DNA of 64,000 nt, taken from positions 62,001-126,000 of the forward strand of contig NZ_JANZKX010000004.1 of NCBI RefSeq assembly GCF_027257975.1, written 5' to 3'. The translations under genes were made by a program, and so were the position numbers. The notes below the pieces were generated by a model. The model ran no database searches. It was given only the letters and a program-made list of their open reading frames with translations, and was not told where the DNA came from. Source of the DNA: Pelomonas sp. BJYL3 (GTDB lineage: Bacteria > Pseudomonadota > Gammaproteobacteria > Burkholderiales > Burkholderiaceae_C). How positions within the stretch are numbered: the stretch's first letter is position 1; each line of letters opens with the position of its first letter. Below are positions 25,068-34,368 of the stretch, one piece after another.

Positions 25068-26675
25068 TCAGCGCGGCAGGCGGAAGGCGTTGCTGCGCAC
25101 GGGCGAGCGCTTGAGCGTGAGGGCCACATCGCCCTCGCGCGGCCGGGCGCTGGCCGGGCGCATGCCCGGGGCCTGGGCCAGGCAGCGCCCGCTGATGCGG
25201 TGCTCCAGGGCCGTCGCCAGCAGGGCCTCGCCGGGATTGGAGAGCTCGTGGCCGAGGTCGTCCGCCACCGCGCAGCCGGGCAGGCCGGTCGGGCCGTTGC
25301 CGCCGGGCACGAAGCCGTCGGCGTAGTCACCGAAGCCCTTGTTGTTGACACCGCCGAACTCGATGGGGAAATAGGAGTTGCCGCAGTTGTCCTTGGCGGT
25401 GAAGCCATAGGGCTTGCCGCAGGTCTTGCCGCCGATCAGCACCACCTCCACGTCCACGCCGCGCAAGCCGTTGATGAAGGCCTCGCTGGCCGAGCAGGTG
25501 CCGCTCTGCGCCAGCACATAGACGCGTCGCAGGTTCAGCGCGGGCAGCGGGCGCTCGGAGGTGCACTGGAAGTTGGCGTTGAGCAGGCAGGAGACGCCGT
25601 AGAAGGGCGTCGCGCCGCCCTCCGTGGCCTGGCGCAGGCTGTTGTAGCGGCTGCGTTCGAAGTCCTTGCCGCTGGTCTGCTGGGAGCCGGCCACCATGTA
25701 GGCCAGCTGCGAAGCCATGAAGAGCAGGCCGCCGCCGTTGTAGCGCAGGTCCACCACCAGGTCGGAGACGCCGGCCTGCTGGAAGCGGGTCATGGCATCG
25801 ATCAGCTGGATCTCACCCTTGGCGATGTGGGTGTTGAAGACCAGGTGGCCGACCTTCTTGCCGTCAGCGCCAGTCAGCACCTCGTCCAGGGTCACCGGCT
25901 GGGTCTCGACCTCGGCGCTGAGCAGGCTCACCTGCACGTTCTGGCCGCCCGCCCGGCTGAAGCTGAAGTCGAAACGCTTCTGAAGCTGGTCGGGGCTCAT
26001 CATGTCGTTGAGCACGTCGATGCCGGCGCGGTCGTTGCTGTCGGCGGACACGCCGTTCACCGTCACCAGGGTGTCACCGCGCCGCAGGCCGGCACGCTCG
26101 GCGGGGCTGCCGGGCATCACGTAGGCGATGCGGATGCCGCGCGGCGGCGTGGGCGAGGCCATGGTCCATTCGATGCCGAAGCCCGCGTCCACGCCGGCCT
26201 GGGTCATCTGCTGCCACTTGGACGTGGGGATCATGAAGCTGAAGCGATCCTGGCGCGCGCCACTGGCGGTCAGCACCGGGCTGCGCAGGGCGTCGAAATA
26301 GGCCTCCAGCGAGCCCTGGACATCCGCGGTGTTGCTGAAGCTCGCCGCACTGGCGTTCACGTTGGGGACGGACTCCCGCCACAGATAGGCCTCGTCGAAG
26401 TAGGAGCGCAGCCAGCGCTTCTCCTGGCTGAGGCTGCCGTTGCGATTGCCGGCCGGGGCCTGCGCGTTCTCGGGCGCGCACTGCTGGGCATAGACAGCGC
26501 TGGGCTTCAGGGGCTCGTTGACGGGGGTGCTGGGCGTGCTGGGGGTGGCGTTGTCCGACGGCACGTTGCCGAAGACCGGCGCTCCGGCGTTGGTACCGCC
26601 GCCACCGCAGGCGCTCAGCAGCGCGCAGGCGCCCAGGACGGCGCCGAGGGCCGCCCCATTCCATCGTGTGTTCAT
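25068..26675 (-). CDS. S41-family peptidase lipoprotein with PDZ domain
   Basis: A 535-residue lipoprotein: lipobox LSAC at 20-23, then a Gly/Thr/Pro-rich linker. A helical region (EKRWLRSYFDEAYLWRES) precedes a PDZ domain at about 165-245 (GIRIAYVMPGSPAERAG, LRRGDTLVTVNGV). The S41 catalytic domain has LVVDLRYNGGGL, the nucleophile region GTCSASEAFINGLRG (about 392-406) and GGKTCGKPYGF with the expected Lys. Paired cysteines near the active site (TCS, KTCG, DNCG) are notable. A strong GAGGAGG fixes the start. Role: periplasmic-face protein processing, substrate unknown. Divergent from the cadherin-like lipoprotein gene. Confidence 0.88.
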   Translation of the reverse strand: MNTRWNGAALGAVLGACALLSACGGGGTNAGAPVFGNVPSDNATPSTPSTPVNEPLKPSAVYAQQCAPENAQAPAGNRNGSLSQEKRWLRSYFDEAYLWRESVPNVNASAASFSNTADVQGSLEAYFDALRSPVLTASGARQDRFSFMIPTSKWQQMTQAGVDAGFGIEWTMASPTPPRGIRIAYVMPGSPAERAGLRRGDTLVTVNGVSADSNDRAGIDVLNDMMSPDQLQKRFDFSFSRAGGQNVQVSLLSAEVETQPVTLDEVLTGADGKKVGHLVFNTHIAKGEIQLIDAMTRFQQAGVSDLVVDLRYNGGGLLFMASQLAYMVAGSQQTSGKDFERSRYNSLRQATEGGATPFYGVSCLLNANFQCTSERPLPALNLRRVYVLAQSGTCSASEAFINGLRGVDVEVVLIGGKTCGKPYGFTAKDNCGNSYFPIEFGGVNNKGFGDYADGFVPGGNGPTGLPGCAVADDLGHELSNPGEALLATALEHRISGRCLAQAPGMRPASARPREGDVALTLKRSPVRSNAFRLPR

Positions 26676-26996
26676 ACATCCTCCTCGTGCGGGGTGATCT
26701 CAGTCACCTGCCACCGGTTTCGCGTCGTCAGCGGCGGGGATCGCCGGACAAAGCCCGCGATTTGACACTGCAGCCCGCGGGCTCGTGCTGCTTTTTGCGC
26801 GGCAATCGCACCACAACCCCGCCCCACCGTGCGGGATTGCACGGGTTTTCGACAAGGGGGATGCCCCTGAGCAGCAATCTGCAGCAACAAAGGGCCGCCG
26901 CCTTGCGGCTAGGCTGCGGGCTTTCGTCGGGACCCTGGGGAGGGATCCCGTTGCGCCCCTTGCGCGGGGCAATTGATGAGTGGAGGCCTCGTCTCA
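26676..26996. other. Divergent promoter region between two lipoprotein genes
   Basis: About 320 bases between the S41 peptidase and cadherin-like lipoprotein starts. It holds the GAGGAGG of the S41 gene at its left end and GGAGG about ten bases before the lipoprotein ATG at its right end. No clear dyad operator or -35/-10 pair could be picked out. Confidence 0.5.
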
Positions 26997-29024
26997 ATGA
27001 AACAGCTCACGAGCCGGCAGCGCCGGCTGCCCCTGGCCCTGCTGCTGGCAGGCCTGCTCGCGCTCGGTGCCTGCGGCTCGGGCGACGCGCCATTGACGGC
27101 CGCGCTGCAGGCCCGTGACGACAGCGCCACGGTGGACAACGGCGCAGCCGTGCTGATCGACGTGCTGGCCAATGACCAGGGCCAGGGACTGGTGCTGGAC
27201 AGCGTGCAGGCCCCCAGCCTCGGCCAGGCCAGCATCGAAGGCGGCCGCATCCGCTACACGCCGGCTGCCCATGCCCTGGGCCAGGACCGCTTCACCTACC
27301 GGGTGCACGACGCCCAGGGGCTCACCCAGCAGGCCACGGTATCGCTGACCCTGCGCCGCGAACTGCTGCTGGAGGGTCAGGTCTTGCTGGGCGGCCAGGG
27401 GCAGGCCCGTCGCGGCCTGGAGCTGCTGTCCGGCGACCAGGCCCTGGCCAGTGCCCAGACGGACGACAAAGGCAGCTACCGCCTCCAGCTGTGGCTCGCC
27501 GACGCCAGCCAGCGCGACAGCCTGCTGCGCCTGCGCCTGAAGGAAGACAGCGGCCATCCGCGCGACCGTGCCGAGCTCTACCTCGCGTCCGGCGCCACCC
27601 TGATGACGCTGGCGGGCGACGCCCGGCGCCTGGATGCCGGCCGCCTCTCGGCCCTGCAGGTGGACGAGTCGAGCATCGGCGAAGCCGCGCTGCTGCTGGG
27701 GCAGCACCGCAGCCTGACCCAGCAGGTCAGCGTGCCTGACGAGCTGGCCCTGCGCCGCGCGGTGTCCGGCTATTCCGTGGAAGGCGTCGGGGATCGCAGC
27801 GCCCTGGTCCTGGCCGCCCGGCAGGGCCTGGTGCCGCTGCCCGACGGCATCGCCACGCTGGCCCAGCTGCTGGCGGACGACGCCGGCCTGCGGCAATTCC
27901 GTGCCGCGGCCGAGGCCACCCTGGGCGACACCCTGGAGCGCCTGCGCCAGGACGCCCAGACCGCCCTGCTGGCGCGCAGTCCCTTCACGCAGGCCAGCCT
28001 GCCCGCCCGCTACATCCTGGGCCCCGTCGGCGCCCTGGACCAGGCCCCCGTCTTCAGCACGGCCAAGAGCAGCGCCCTGCTGACCCTGCAGGCGGGCGGC
28101 ACCGGGCAGCTGCGTCCCCGCCAGAGCTTTGCGCCGGCCCACGGCGCCCTGCATTGGGAGATCAACGGCAAGGGCGCCCTGCTGCTCAGCGGCAGCGGCA
28201 CCGAGCAGGCGGCGGGCACGGACATCTTCGACCAGCCCTACCACCAGTACCTCCAGGGCATGCGGCGTCTGGGCCGCTTCGCCTTCGGTGACGTGCTGCA
28301 GCTCAGCGTGTGCACCAGCGAGTTCGACTGCGGCCCCGAGGACGGCGCGGCCGTGCAAGGCGAGCAGCTGAGCCTGGGACTCAGCGACACGCCGCTGGCC
28401 CTGCAGGCCGCGGAGATCCCCGGCCGCTGGTTCCTGCCCATCGCCGAGACCCTGGAGCTCAAGGCCCACACCGGGGTCGGCCCCCTGCTGGCCGCGCCGC
28501 TGGACCTCCAGTCCGACGGCAGCATCGCGGGCCGCAACTGGCGCTGGCGCCTGGACGGCGGTGAGCTGCTGGTGGAGAACGGCAGCAGCCAGCGCTGGCG
28601 CCTGCAGCTGCTGCAGCGCAGCGCCCCCCGGCAGTTCCTGATGCATGCCCTCTACGAAGGGCCGCAGGGCCAGGGCGCCAGCCTGGGCGAGGCCTATGTG
28701 CAGGATCCCGCGCTGAACTGGCAGCGCGAGCAGCTGATCGGCGAGTGGCGCATCAGCCGACTCCTGCGCACCCTGCAGCTGCGCGCCGACGGCAGCGCCA
28801 GCCTGATGACGCACCATGACAGCTACGAGGGCCGCTGGATGCTGGCCGCCGACGGCAGCCTGCAGGTCCGCCTCGGCAACGAGGCCGCGGACTTCGTCCT
28901 GCAATGGTGGGGCCTCAGCAGCGACAAGTCCGGGGCCCTGGTCATTGAAGGCGGCCATGCCCTGGCAACGCCGGACCAGGCCTTCACCAGCACCCCCTAT
29001 CGCTACGAACGCGCCGGGCCCTGA
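26997..29024 (+). CDS. Lipoprotein with cadherin-like/Ig-like tandem domain, unknown function
   Basis: A 675-residue lipoprotein, lipobox LGAC at 23-26. Residues about 36-120 match the VCBS/cadherin-like fold (DDSATVDNGAAVLIDVLAND, then FTYRVHDAQGLTQQATVSLT). A carboxypeptidase-regulatory-like beta-sandwich may follow (LLEGQVLLGGQGQARRGLEL, TDDKGSYRLQL). The remaining 450 residues are unrecognised and end in repeated strand-rich segments (ADGSASLMTHHDSYEGRWML). GGAGG precedes the ATG. Probably outer-membrane or surface exposed. One near-exact copy of the 15-bp repeat lies in the coding region. Divergent from the S41 lipoprotein. Confidence 0.7.
   Translation: MKQLTSRQRRLPLALLLAGLLALGACGSGDAPLTAALQARDDSATVDNGAAVLIDVLANDQGQGLVLDSVQAPSLGQASIEGGRIRYTPAAHALGQDRFTYRVHDAQGLTQQATVSLTLRRELLLEGQVLLGGQGQARRGLELLSGDQALASAQTDDKGSYRLQLWLADASQRDSLLRLRLKEDSGHPRDRAELYLASGATLMTLAGDARRLDAGRLSALQVDESSIGEAALLLGQHRSLTQQVSVPDELALRRAVSGYSVEGVGDRSALVLAARQGLVPLPDGIATLAQLLADDAGLRQFRAAAEATLGDTLERLRQDAQTALLARSPFTQASLPARYILGPVGALDQAPVFSTAKSSALLTLQAGGTGQLRPRQSFAPAHGALHWEINGKGALLLSGSGTEQAAGTDIFDQPYHQYLQGMRRLGRFAFGDVLQLSVCTSEFDCGPEDGAAVQGEQLSLGLSDTPLALQAAEIPGRWFLPIAETLELKAHTGVGPLLAAPLDLQSDGSIAGRNWRWRLDGGELLVENGSSQRWRLQLLQRSAPRQFLMHALYEGPQGQGASLGEAYVQDPALNWQREQLIGEWRISRLLRTLQLRADGSASLMTHHDSYEGRWMLAADGSLQVRLGNEAADFVLQWWGLSSDKSGALVIEGGHALATPDQAFTSTPYRYERAGP
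27374..27387 (-). repeat. Dispersed repeat, 14 of 15 bases, inside the lipoprotein gene
   Basis: The minus strand reads GCAAGACCTGACCC followed by T instead of the final C. On the gene strand it encodes EGQVLL. Confidence 0.6.
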
Positions 29025-29222
29025 CAGGCGCGGGGCACCCGCCCCGCCTGGGGCGATGAGCCCCACGGCGCCGGGGCGGCAGGTGTCGGCGCCTTGCTAG
29101 ACTCCCTCGGCGGCCGCGTCCGGCCAGGCCGTGGGCGGGCCTGAACGGGTGCCGTCCCGTGCCCGGGCCCTGCCTTCGCTTCAGACAACCATCAGCGGTA
29201 GCCACACCGCAGGGAGGAATCC

Positions 29223-30197
29223 ATGAACACGAACTTCTGGCGGCGCCTGGCCGCCGCATGTCTGCTGAGCCTGCCTCTGGCCCTGCTGGGCCGACCGGCC
29301 CTGGCCGACGAGGCCCCCGACCCTTCGGCCCAGGTCTTCGCCGAGGCCAAGCAGGCCGCCACGGCCGGCCCCAGCGACGTCACGCTGGCCAACCAGGCCG
29401 TGCTGCACCTGCCCGCGGGCAAGGTCTTCATCCCCCAGCCCCAGGCCGCCAAGCTGATGCGCGCCATGGGCAATCCGGGCGACTACAGCGACCTGCTGGG
29501 CCTGGTCTTCCCCGAAGGCGGCGAAGACGGCTGGTTTGCCGTGCTGCGCTTCGAGGGCGCCGGCTACATCAAGGATGACGATGCCAAGGACTGGAACGCC
29601 GACGACCTGCTGAAGTCCTACCGCGAAGGCACCGAGGCCAGCAACAAGGAGCGCGCCAAGATGGGCGTGCCCGAGCTGGAGATCGTGGGCTGGGCCGAGA
29701 AGCCCGCCTATGCCGCCGACAGCCACCGCCTGGTCTGGGCCATGAGCTCGCGCAGCAAGAACGCACCGGCCGAGGAGGAACAGGGCGTCAACTACAACAC
29801 CTACGCCCTGGGCCGCGAAGGCTATCTGAGCCTGAACCTGGTCACGGACCTGAAGGACCTGGGCGCCCACAAGGAGCAGGCCCGCGAGCTGCTGGGCGCC
29901 ATGGAGTTCAATGACGGCAAGCGCTACGCCGACTTCAACAGCAGCACCGACAAGGTCGCCGAGTACGGCCTGGCCGCGCTGGTGCTGGGCGTGGGCGCCA
30001 AGAAGCTGGGCTTCTTCGCGGTGATCTTCGCCTTCCTGGCCAAGTTCGCCAAGCTGGCCATCCTGGCCGTGCTGGGCTTCGGCGGCGCCCTCCTGAAGCT
30101 CTTCAAGCGCAAGCCCAAGGTAGAGGCCGCGGTCGTGGAGACCCACCAGGACACCCTGCCCATGCCGCGCCCCGAGGGTGGCAAGGCCGCCGAATGA
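29223..30197 (+). CDS. DUF2167 family membrane protein
   Basis: A 324-residue protein: signal peptide (ending ALADE), a DUF2167 body (VTLANQAVLHLPAGKVFIPQ, LGLVFPEGGEDGWFAVLRFE, GYIKDDDAKDWNADDLLKSY, VGWAEKPAYAADSHRLVWAM) and one or two C-terminal membrane helices (FFAVIFAFLAKFAKLAILAV) before a Lys-rich tail. The family has no defined function. AGGGAGGAA precedes the ATG. The stop overlaps the start of the M50 protease gene (ATGA), so both products are probably made together in the inner membrane. Confidence 0.88.
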   Translation: MNTNFWRRLAAACLLSLPLALLGRPALADEAPDPSAQVFAEAKQAATAGPSDVTLANQAVLHLPAGKVFIPQPQAAKLMRAMGNPGDYSDLLGLVFPEGGEDGWFAVLRFEGAGYIKDDDAKDWNADDLLKSYREGTEASNKERAKMGVPELEIVGWAEKPAYAADSHRLVWAMSSRSKNAPAEEEQGVNYNTYALGREGYLSLNLVTDLKDLGAHKEQARELLGAMEFNDGKRYADFNSSTDKVAEYGLAALVLGVGAKKLGFFAVIFAFLAKFAKLAILAVLGFGGALLKLFKRKPKVEAAVVETHQDTLPMPRPEGGKAAE

Positions 30198-30919
30198 TCA
30201 AGCTGCTCCTGCTGCTGTTCTCCGGCCTGAAGCTGGGCAAGCTGCTGCTCTCGGGCGGCAGCATGCTGCTGGCCCTGGGCGTCTATGCCCTGCTCTACGG
30301 CTGGCGCTATGCGGCGGGCTTCATCGCCCTGCTCCTCGTGCACGAGATGGGGCACTACCTGGCGGCCCGCTACAAGGGCCTGAACGTGGGCCTGCCCACC
30401 TTCATCCCCTTCGTGGGCGCCTGGATCGAGCTCAAGGACCAGCCGCATGACGCGCAGACCGAGGCCTTCGTGGGCCTGGCCGGCCCCCTGCTGGGCACCG
30501 TGGGCGCCACGGTCTGCTACCTGATGGCCCGCAGCTGGGGCGTCGACTGGCTGCTGGCCGTGTCCTACGCCGGCTTCTTCCTCAATCTCTTCAACCTGAT
30601 CCCCGTCTCGCCCTTCGACGGCGGGCGCATCACGGCCGTCCTCTCGCCACGCATCTGGCTGCTGGGCGTGCCGGTGCTGGTGGGGCTGTTCGTGTGGCGC
30701 CCCAGCCCCATGCTGATCCTCATGGCCGTGCTGGCCTGGCCGCAGCTGTGGAAAGCCTGGAAGTACCGCAGCGACAGCGCCGAGGGCCAGACCTACTACG
30801 CCGTGCCCGCCGCGGTGAAATGGGAATATGGCACCTACTACCTCGCGCTCGCCGCCTTCCTGGCCCTGATGAGCCACGACGTGCACGAGATGCTGCAGCG
30901 CCCCGCCGGCCTGCACTGA
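30194..30919 (+). CDS. M50-type (site-2 protease-like) membrane metalloprotease
   Basis: A 241-residue integral membrane protein with the M50 zinc motif HEMGH in LLVHEMGHYLAARYKGLNVG and the third ligand region NLFNLIPVSPFDGGR, both intact. About six hydrophobic segments, no PDZ domain, so it is a minimal SpoIVFB/YdiL-like form rather than RseP. Translationally coupled to the DUF2167 protein, which is therefore a candidate partner or substrate. Natural substrate unknown. Confidence 0.87.
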   Translation: MIKLLLLLFSGLKLGKLLLSGGSMLLALGVYALLYGWRYAAGFIALLLVHEMGHYLAARYKGLNVGLPTFIPFVGAWIELKDQPHDAQTEAFVGLAGPLLGTVGATVCYLMARSWGVDWLLAVSYAGFFLNLFNLIPVSPFDGGRITAVLSPRIWLLGVPVLVGLFVWRPSPMLILMAVLAWPQLWKAWKYRSDSAEGQTYYAVPAAVKWEYGTYYLALAAFLALMSHDVHEMLQRPAGLH

Positions 30920-31010
30920 GGCCGCCCCTCCCGCCCGTCCTTCTCTGACTTTCATCATCACGACCCCGGCGGGTGCACACTCGCCGCGGTTGAAAACCTG
31001 CACCGCCACC

Positions 31011-33722
31011 ATGACACGCACGCTACACCCCCTGAGCCTGGCCCTGGGCCTGGCCTTTGCCTTCGGCGCCCAGGCGCATTCGCTCAAGCCCGTCCACAGC
31101 GTCGAAGGCATCAGCGAGTACCGCCTGCCCAACGGCATGCAGGTGCTGCTGGCGCCGGACGCCTCCAAGCCCACCACCACGGTCAATGTGACCTACCGCG
31201 TGGGCTCCCGGCATGAGAACTATGGCGAGACCGGCATGGCCCACCTGCTGGAGCACCTGATCTTCAAGGGCAGCCCCAAGCACCAGGACCCCTGGGCCGA
31301 GTTCACCAAGCGCGGCCTGGCCGCCAACGGCTCGACCTGGTTCGACCGCACCAACTACTTCGCCGCCTTCGCCGCCAATGAGGACAACCTCAAGTGGTAC
31401 CTCACCTGGCAGGCCGATGCCATGGTGAACAGCTACATCGCCCGCCGCCATCTGGACACCGAGATGACCGTGGTGCGCAATGAAATGGAGATGGGCGAGA
31501 ACGACCCGGGCGGCGTCACCACCCAGCGCACCCTGGCCTCCATGTACCAGTGGCACAACTACGGCAAGGACACCATCGGCGCCCGCGCCGACGTCGAGAA
31601 CGTGGACATCGGCCGCCTGCAGGCCTTCTACCGCACCTACTACCAGCCGGACAACGCCACCCTGATCGTGGCCGGCAAGTTCGACGCCAACAAGGTGCTG
31701 GACTGGGTGGAGCAGAGCTTCGGCAAGCTGCCCAAGCCGAAGCGCCAGCTGACCAAGCTCTACACCATCGACCCGGTGCAGGACGGCGAGCATGCCGTCA
31801 CCGTGCGCCGCCAGGGCGGCACGCCCATGAGCCTGGCCGCCTACCACGTGACCCCGGGTGCGCACCCGGACCAGGCCGCCATCGAGGTGCTCAACCTCAT
31901 CCTCACCGAGGCCCCCGGCGGCCGCCTGCACAAGCGCCTGGTCGAGGAGACCAAGCTGGCCGCCAGCGTGGGCAACTTCGGCCTGGCCCTGGCCGATCCC
32001 GGCTTCACGATGATGATCGCCGAGCTGGCCCCCAAGGCCTCGCAGGACGAACTCAACCGCGAGCTGCTGGCCGTGACCGAAGGCTTCGCCGAGCGCCCCG
32101 TCACCGAGGAGGAACTCAAGCGCGCCCAGACCCGCTGGCTCAACCGCTGGGAGAAGCTCTTCACCAGCCCGGAGCAGGTGGGCATCACCCTGTCCGAGAC
32201 CATCGCGCAAGGCGACTGGCGCCTCTTCTTCCTGCTGCGTGACCGCGTCAAGGCACTGACCGTGGCCGATGTGCAGCGCGTGGCCACCGAGCGCTTCCTG
32301 CCGGCCAACCGCACGCTGTCGCAGTACATCCCGACCGAGAAGCCGGTACGCGCGCCGGCCCCGGCCTTCGTGGACGTGGCCGCCGAGCTCAAGACCTTCA
32401 AGCCGCAGGCCGCGGCCGGCGCGGTCGCCGCCTTCGATGCCAGCCCCGCCAATCTGGACCGCTCGACCCAGCGCAGCCAGCTGCCCAACGGCCTCAAGCT
32501 GGCCCTGCTGCCCAAGCCCACCCGCGGCGAGGCGGTGCGCGGCGTGCTGGCCCTGCAGCTGGGTGACGCCAAGAGCCTGTTCGGCCAGCAGAGCGTGGCC
32601 GAGCTCACCGCCGCCATGCTCAAGATGGGCACGGCCGGCAAGACCCGCGAGCAGCTGCGCGACGCGCTGGACGCAGCCAAGATCGAGCTGCAGATCAGCA
32701 GCCCCTCTGCCGACCGCGTGGTGCTGAGCTGGAGCACCAAGAAGGAGTTCGCCCTCCAGGCCCTCAGCCTGATCGGCGAGATCCTCAAGCAGCCGCGCCT
32801 GGAAGCCGCTGGCCTGGAAGAGCTGCGCGCCCAGTCGCTGACCGGCATCCAGGCCCAGAAGGACAACCCCGAAGGCATCGCGCAGAAGGCCGTGGGCGTG
32901 GCCCTGAACACCGAGCCCCGCGGCGACGTGCGCCATGTGCGCAGCTTCGAGGAGGAAGAGGCGGACGTGAAGGCGGTGACGCTGGACCAGCTCAAGGCCT
33001 TCCATGCCGCCTTCTACGGTGCCAGCCAGGCCCAGCTGGCCATGGTCGGGGACTTCGACGCTGCCGCCGTCAAGAGCGCCGTGAGCGCCGAGCTGGGCAG
33101 CTGGAAGGCCCAGGCCGCCTACAGCCGCATCCCCCGCCTGCACGTGGACAAGCCCGGCCAGGTGCAGCTGCTGCGCACGCCGGACAAGCAGAACGCCATG
33201 ATGCTGGGCGTCCAGTCCCTGCCTCTGGATGACAGCTCGCCGGACCTGGCGGCCCTGCAGCTGGCCAACCACATCCTGGGCGGCGGCGGCAGCTCGCGCC
33301 TGTGGACGCGCATCCGCGAGAAGGAAGGCCTGTCCTACGGCACCGGCACCGGCGTCAACCTGGGCGCCGAGGACCCCTCCGGCGCCTGGTACGTCTACGC
33401 CATCTTCGCGCCGCAGAACCGCGAGAAGGTCGAGACCGCCTTCCGCGAGGAGGTGGCCCGCGCCCTGAAGGACGGCTTCAATGCCAAGGAGCTGGACGAG
33501 GCCAAGCAGGCCCTGCTGAACCAGCGCCGCCTGAGCCTGGCCCAGGACGGCGCGGTGGCCGGCATGCTCAGCAGCCAGCAGCGCCTGAACCGCAGCTTCG
33601 CGCGCGAGCAGAAGCTGGACGAGGCCCTGCAGCAGCAGACCCTGGACCAGGTCAACGCCGCCCTGCGCAAGCACTTCAAGCTGGACGCCTTCCAGCTGGT
33701 CTTCGCCGGCGACTTCAAGTGA
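31011..33722 (+). CDS. M16-family zinc peptidase, two-module (pitrilysin-like)
   Basis: A 903-residue exported peptidase with a signal peptide (LALGLAFAFGAQA). The first module has the inverted zinc motif HLLEH at 78-82 (GMAHLLEHLIFKG) and the distal Glu in RNEMEMGENDPGG. The second module, from about 490, lacks the motif, as is normal, but keeps the GGGGSSRLWTRIREKEGLSY substrate-binding loop. This is a periplasmic M16 enzyme degrading peptides. A TTG at 30990 in frame is less likely than the ATG at 31011. The gene ends in two consecutive hairpins. Confidence 0.92.
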   Translation: MTRTLHPLSLALGLAFAFGAQAHSLKPVHSVEGISEYRLPNGMQVLLAPDASKPTTTVNVTYRVGSRHENYGETGMAHLLEHLIFKGSPKHQDPWAEFTKRGLAANGSTWFDRTNYFAAFAANEDNLKWYLTWQADAMVNSYIARRHLDTEMTVVRNEMEMGENDPGGVTTQRTLASMYQWHNYGKDTIGARADVENVDIGRLQAFYRTYYQPDNATLIVAGKFDANKVLDWVEQSFGKLPKPKRQLTKLYTIDPVQDGEHAVTVRRQGGTPMSLAAYHVTPGAHPDQAAIEVLNLILTEAPGGRLHKRLVEETKLAASVGNFGLALADPGFTMMIAELAPKASQDELNRELLAVTEGFAERPVTEEELKRAQTRWLNRWEKLFTSPEQVGITLSETIAQGDWRLFFLLRDRVKALTVADVQRVATERFLPANRTLSQYIPTEKPVRAPAPAFVDVAAELKTFKPQAAAGAVAAFDASPANLDRSTQRSQLPNGLKLALLPKPTRGEAVRGVLALQLGDAKSLFGQQSVAELTAAMLKMGTAGKTREQLRDALDAAKIELQISSPSADRVVLSWSTKKEFALQALSLIGEILKQPRLEAAGLEELRAQSLTGIQAQKDNPEGIAQKAVGVALNTEPRGDVRHVRSFEEEEADVKAVTLDQLKAFHAAFYGASQAQLAMVGDFDAAAVKSAVSAELGSWKAQAAYSRIPRLHVDKPGQVQLLRTPDKQNAMMLGVQSLPLDDSSPDLAALQLANHILGGGGSSRLWTRIREKEGLSYGTGTGVNLGAEDPSGAWYVYAIFAPQNREKVETAFREEVARALKDGFNAKELDEAKQALLNQRRLSLAQDGAVAGMLSSQQRLNRSFAREQKLDEALQQQTLDQVNAALRKHFKLDAFQLVFAGDFK

Positions 33723-33728
33723 TCCCGG

Positions 33729-33830
33729 GACCCCGCCCTGCCCGCGCGCAGGGCGGGGTCATTCGATGCCGCCGCCCGCCCCGGGCTGCGAAGATGGGGG
33801 CCCGCCTGTGCCCAGGCAGGCCCCCTTTTT
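33729..33830 (+). terminator. Tandem hairpins ending the M16 gene
   Basis: The first is a perfect 13-bp stem (GACCCCGCCCTGC / GCAGGGCGGGGTC, 33729-33760) without a T-run. The second (33796-33825, GGGGGCC/GGCCCCC plus GCCTG/CAGGC with one mismatch) is followed by TTTTT and looks like a functional rho-independent terminator. Confidence 0.88.
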
Positions 33831-33843
33831 CATTACCCACGCC

Positions 33844-34305
33844 ATGTCACCTGCCCCTCAAGCCGAGACCGTCGCGCCGCAGTACTGCAGCGGCACCTTC
33901 AAGGTCAGCATCCAGCCTCCGCAGATGATGGCCAGCCCGGAGGGCGGCCCGGCCCAGGCGCGCCGGCCCCTGGAGAAGCAGTTCGAGGGCGGCCTGCAGG
34001 GTCGTTCCGTGGGCGAGATGCTGGCGGCCGGCCAGCCCCAGCAGGGCGAGGCCGCCTATGTGGCGCTGGAGTCCTTCCACGGCACGCTGCAGGGCCGCCC
34101 GGGCGGCTTCGCGCTGGCCCACCTGGGCCTCATGCAGGCCGGCCGGCACGACCTGCGCATCGCCATCGTCCCGGGCTCCGGCATGGGCGCACTGCAGGGC
34201 ATCACGGGCGAGCTGACGCTGCGCATCGAGGGCGGCGTGCACCACTACGAGCTGGCCTACACGCTGCCGGAGCAGGCCGGTATCGCCACCCCGCCTCGGG
34301 ATTGA
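33844..34305 (+). CDS. DUF3224 domain protein
   Basis: A 153-residue protein with the DUF3224 pattern: YCSGTFKVSIQPP, RRPLEKQFEGGLQGRSVGEM, GEAAYVALESFHGTLQGRPG, GFALAHLGLM and GMGALQGITGELTLRIEGG. The fold is a calycin-like barrel; function unknown. The ATG at 33844 begins at the conserved N-terminus just after the M16 terminator. Confidence 0.85.
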   Translation: MSPAPQAETVAPQYCSGTFKVSIQPPQMMASPEGGPAQARRPLEKQFEGGLQGRSVGEMLAAGQPQQGEAAYVALESFHGTLQGRPGGFALAHLGLMQAGRHDLRIAIVPGSGMGALQGITGELTLRIEGGVHHYELAYTLPEQAGIATPPRD

Positions 34306-34368
34306 CGCTGGCCGGCGCCAGGCGCAGCATGGCCCGGCCGCAGCGCCACGGCGCACAGGAGGACGGCC

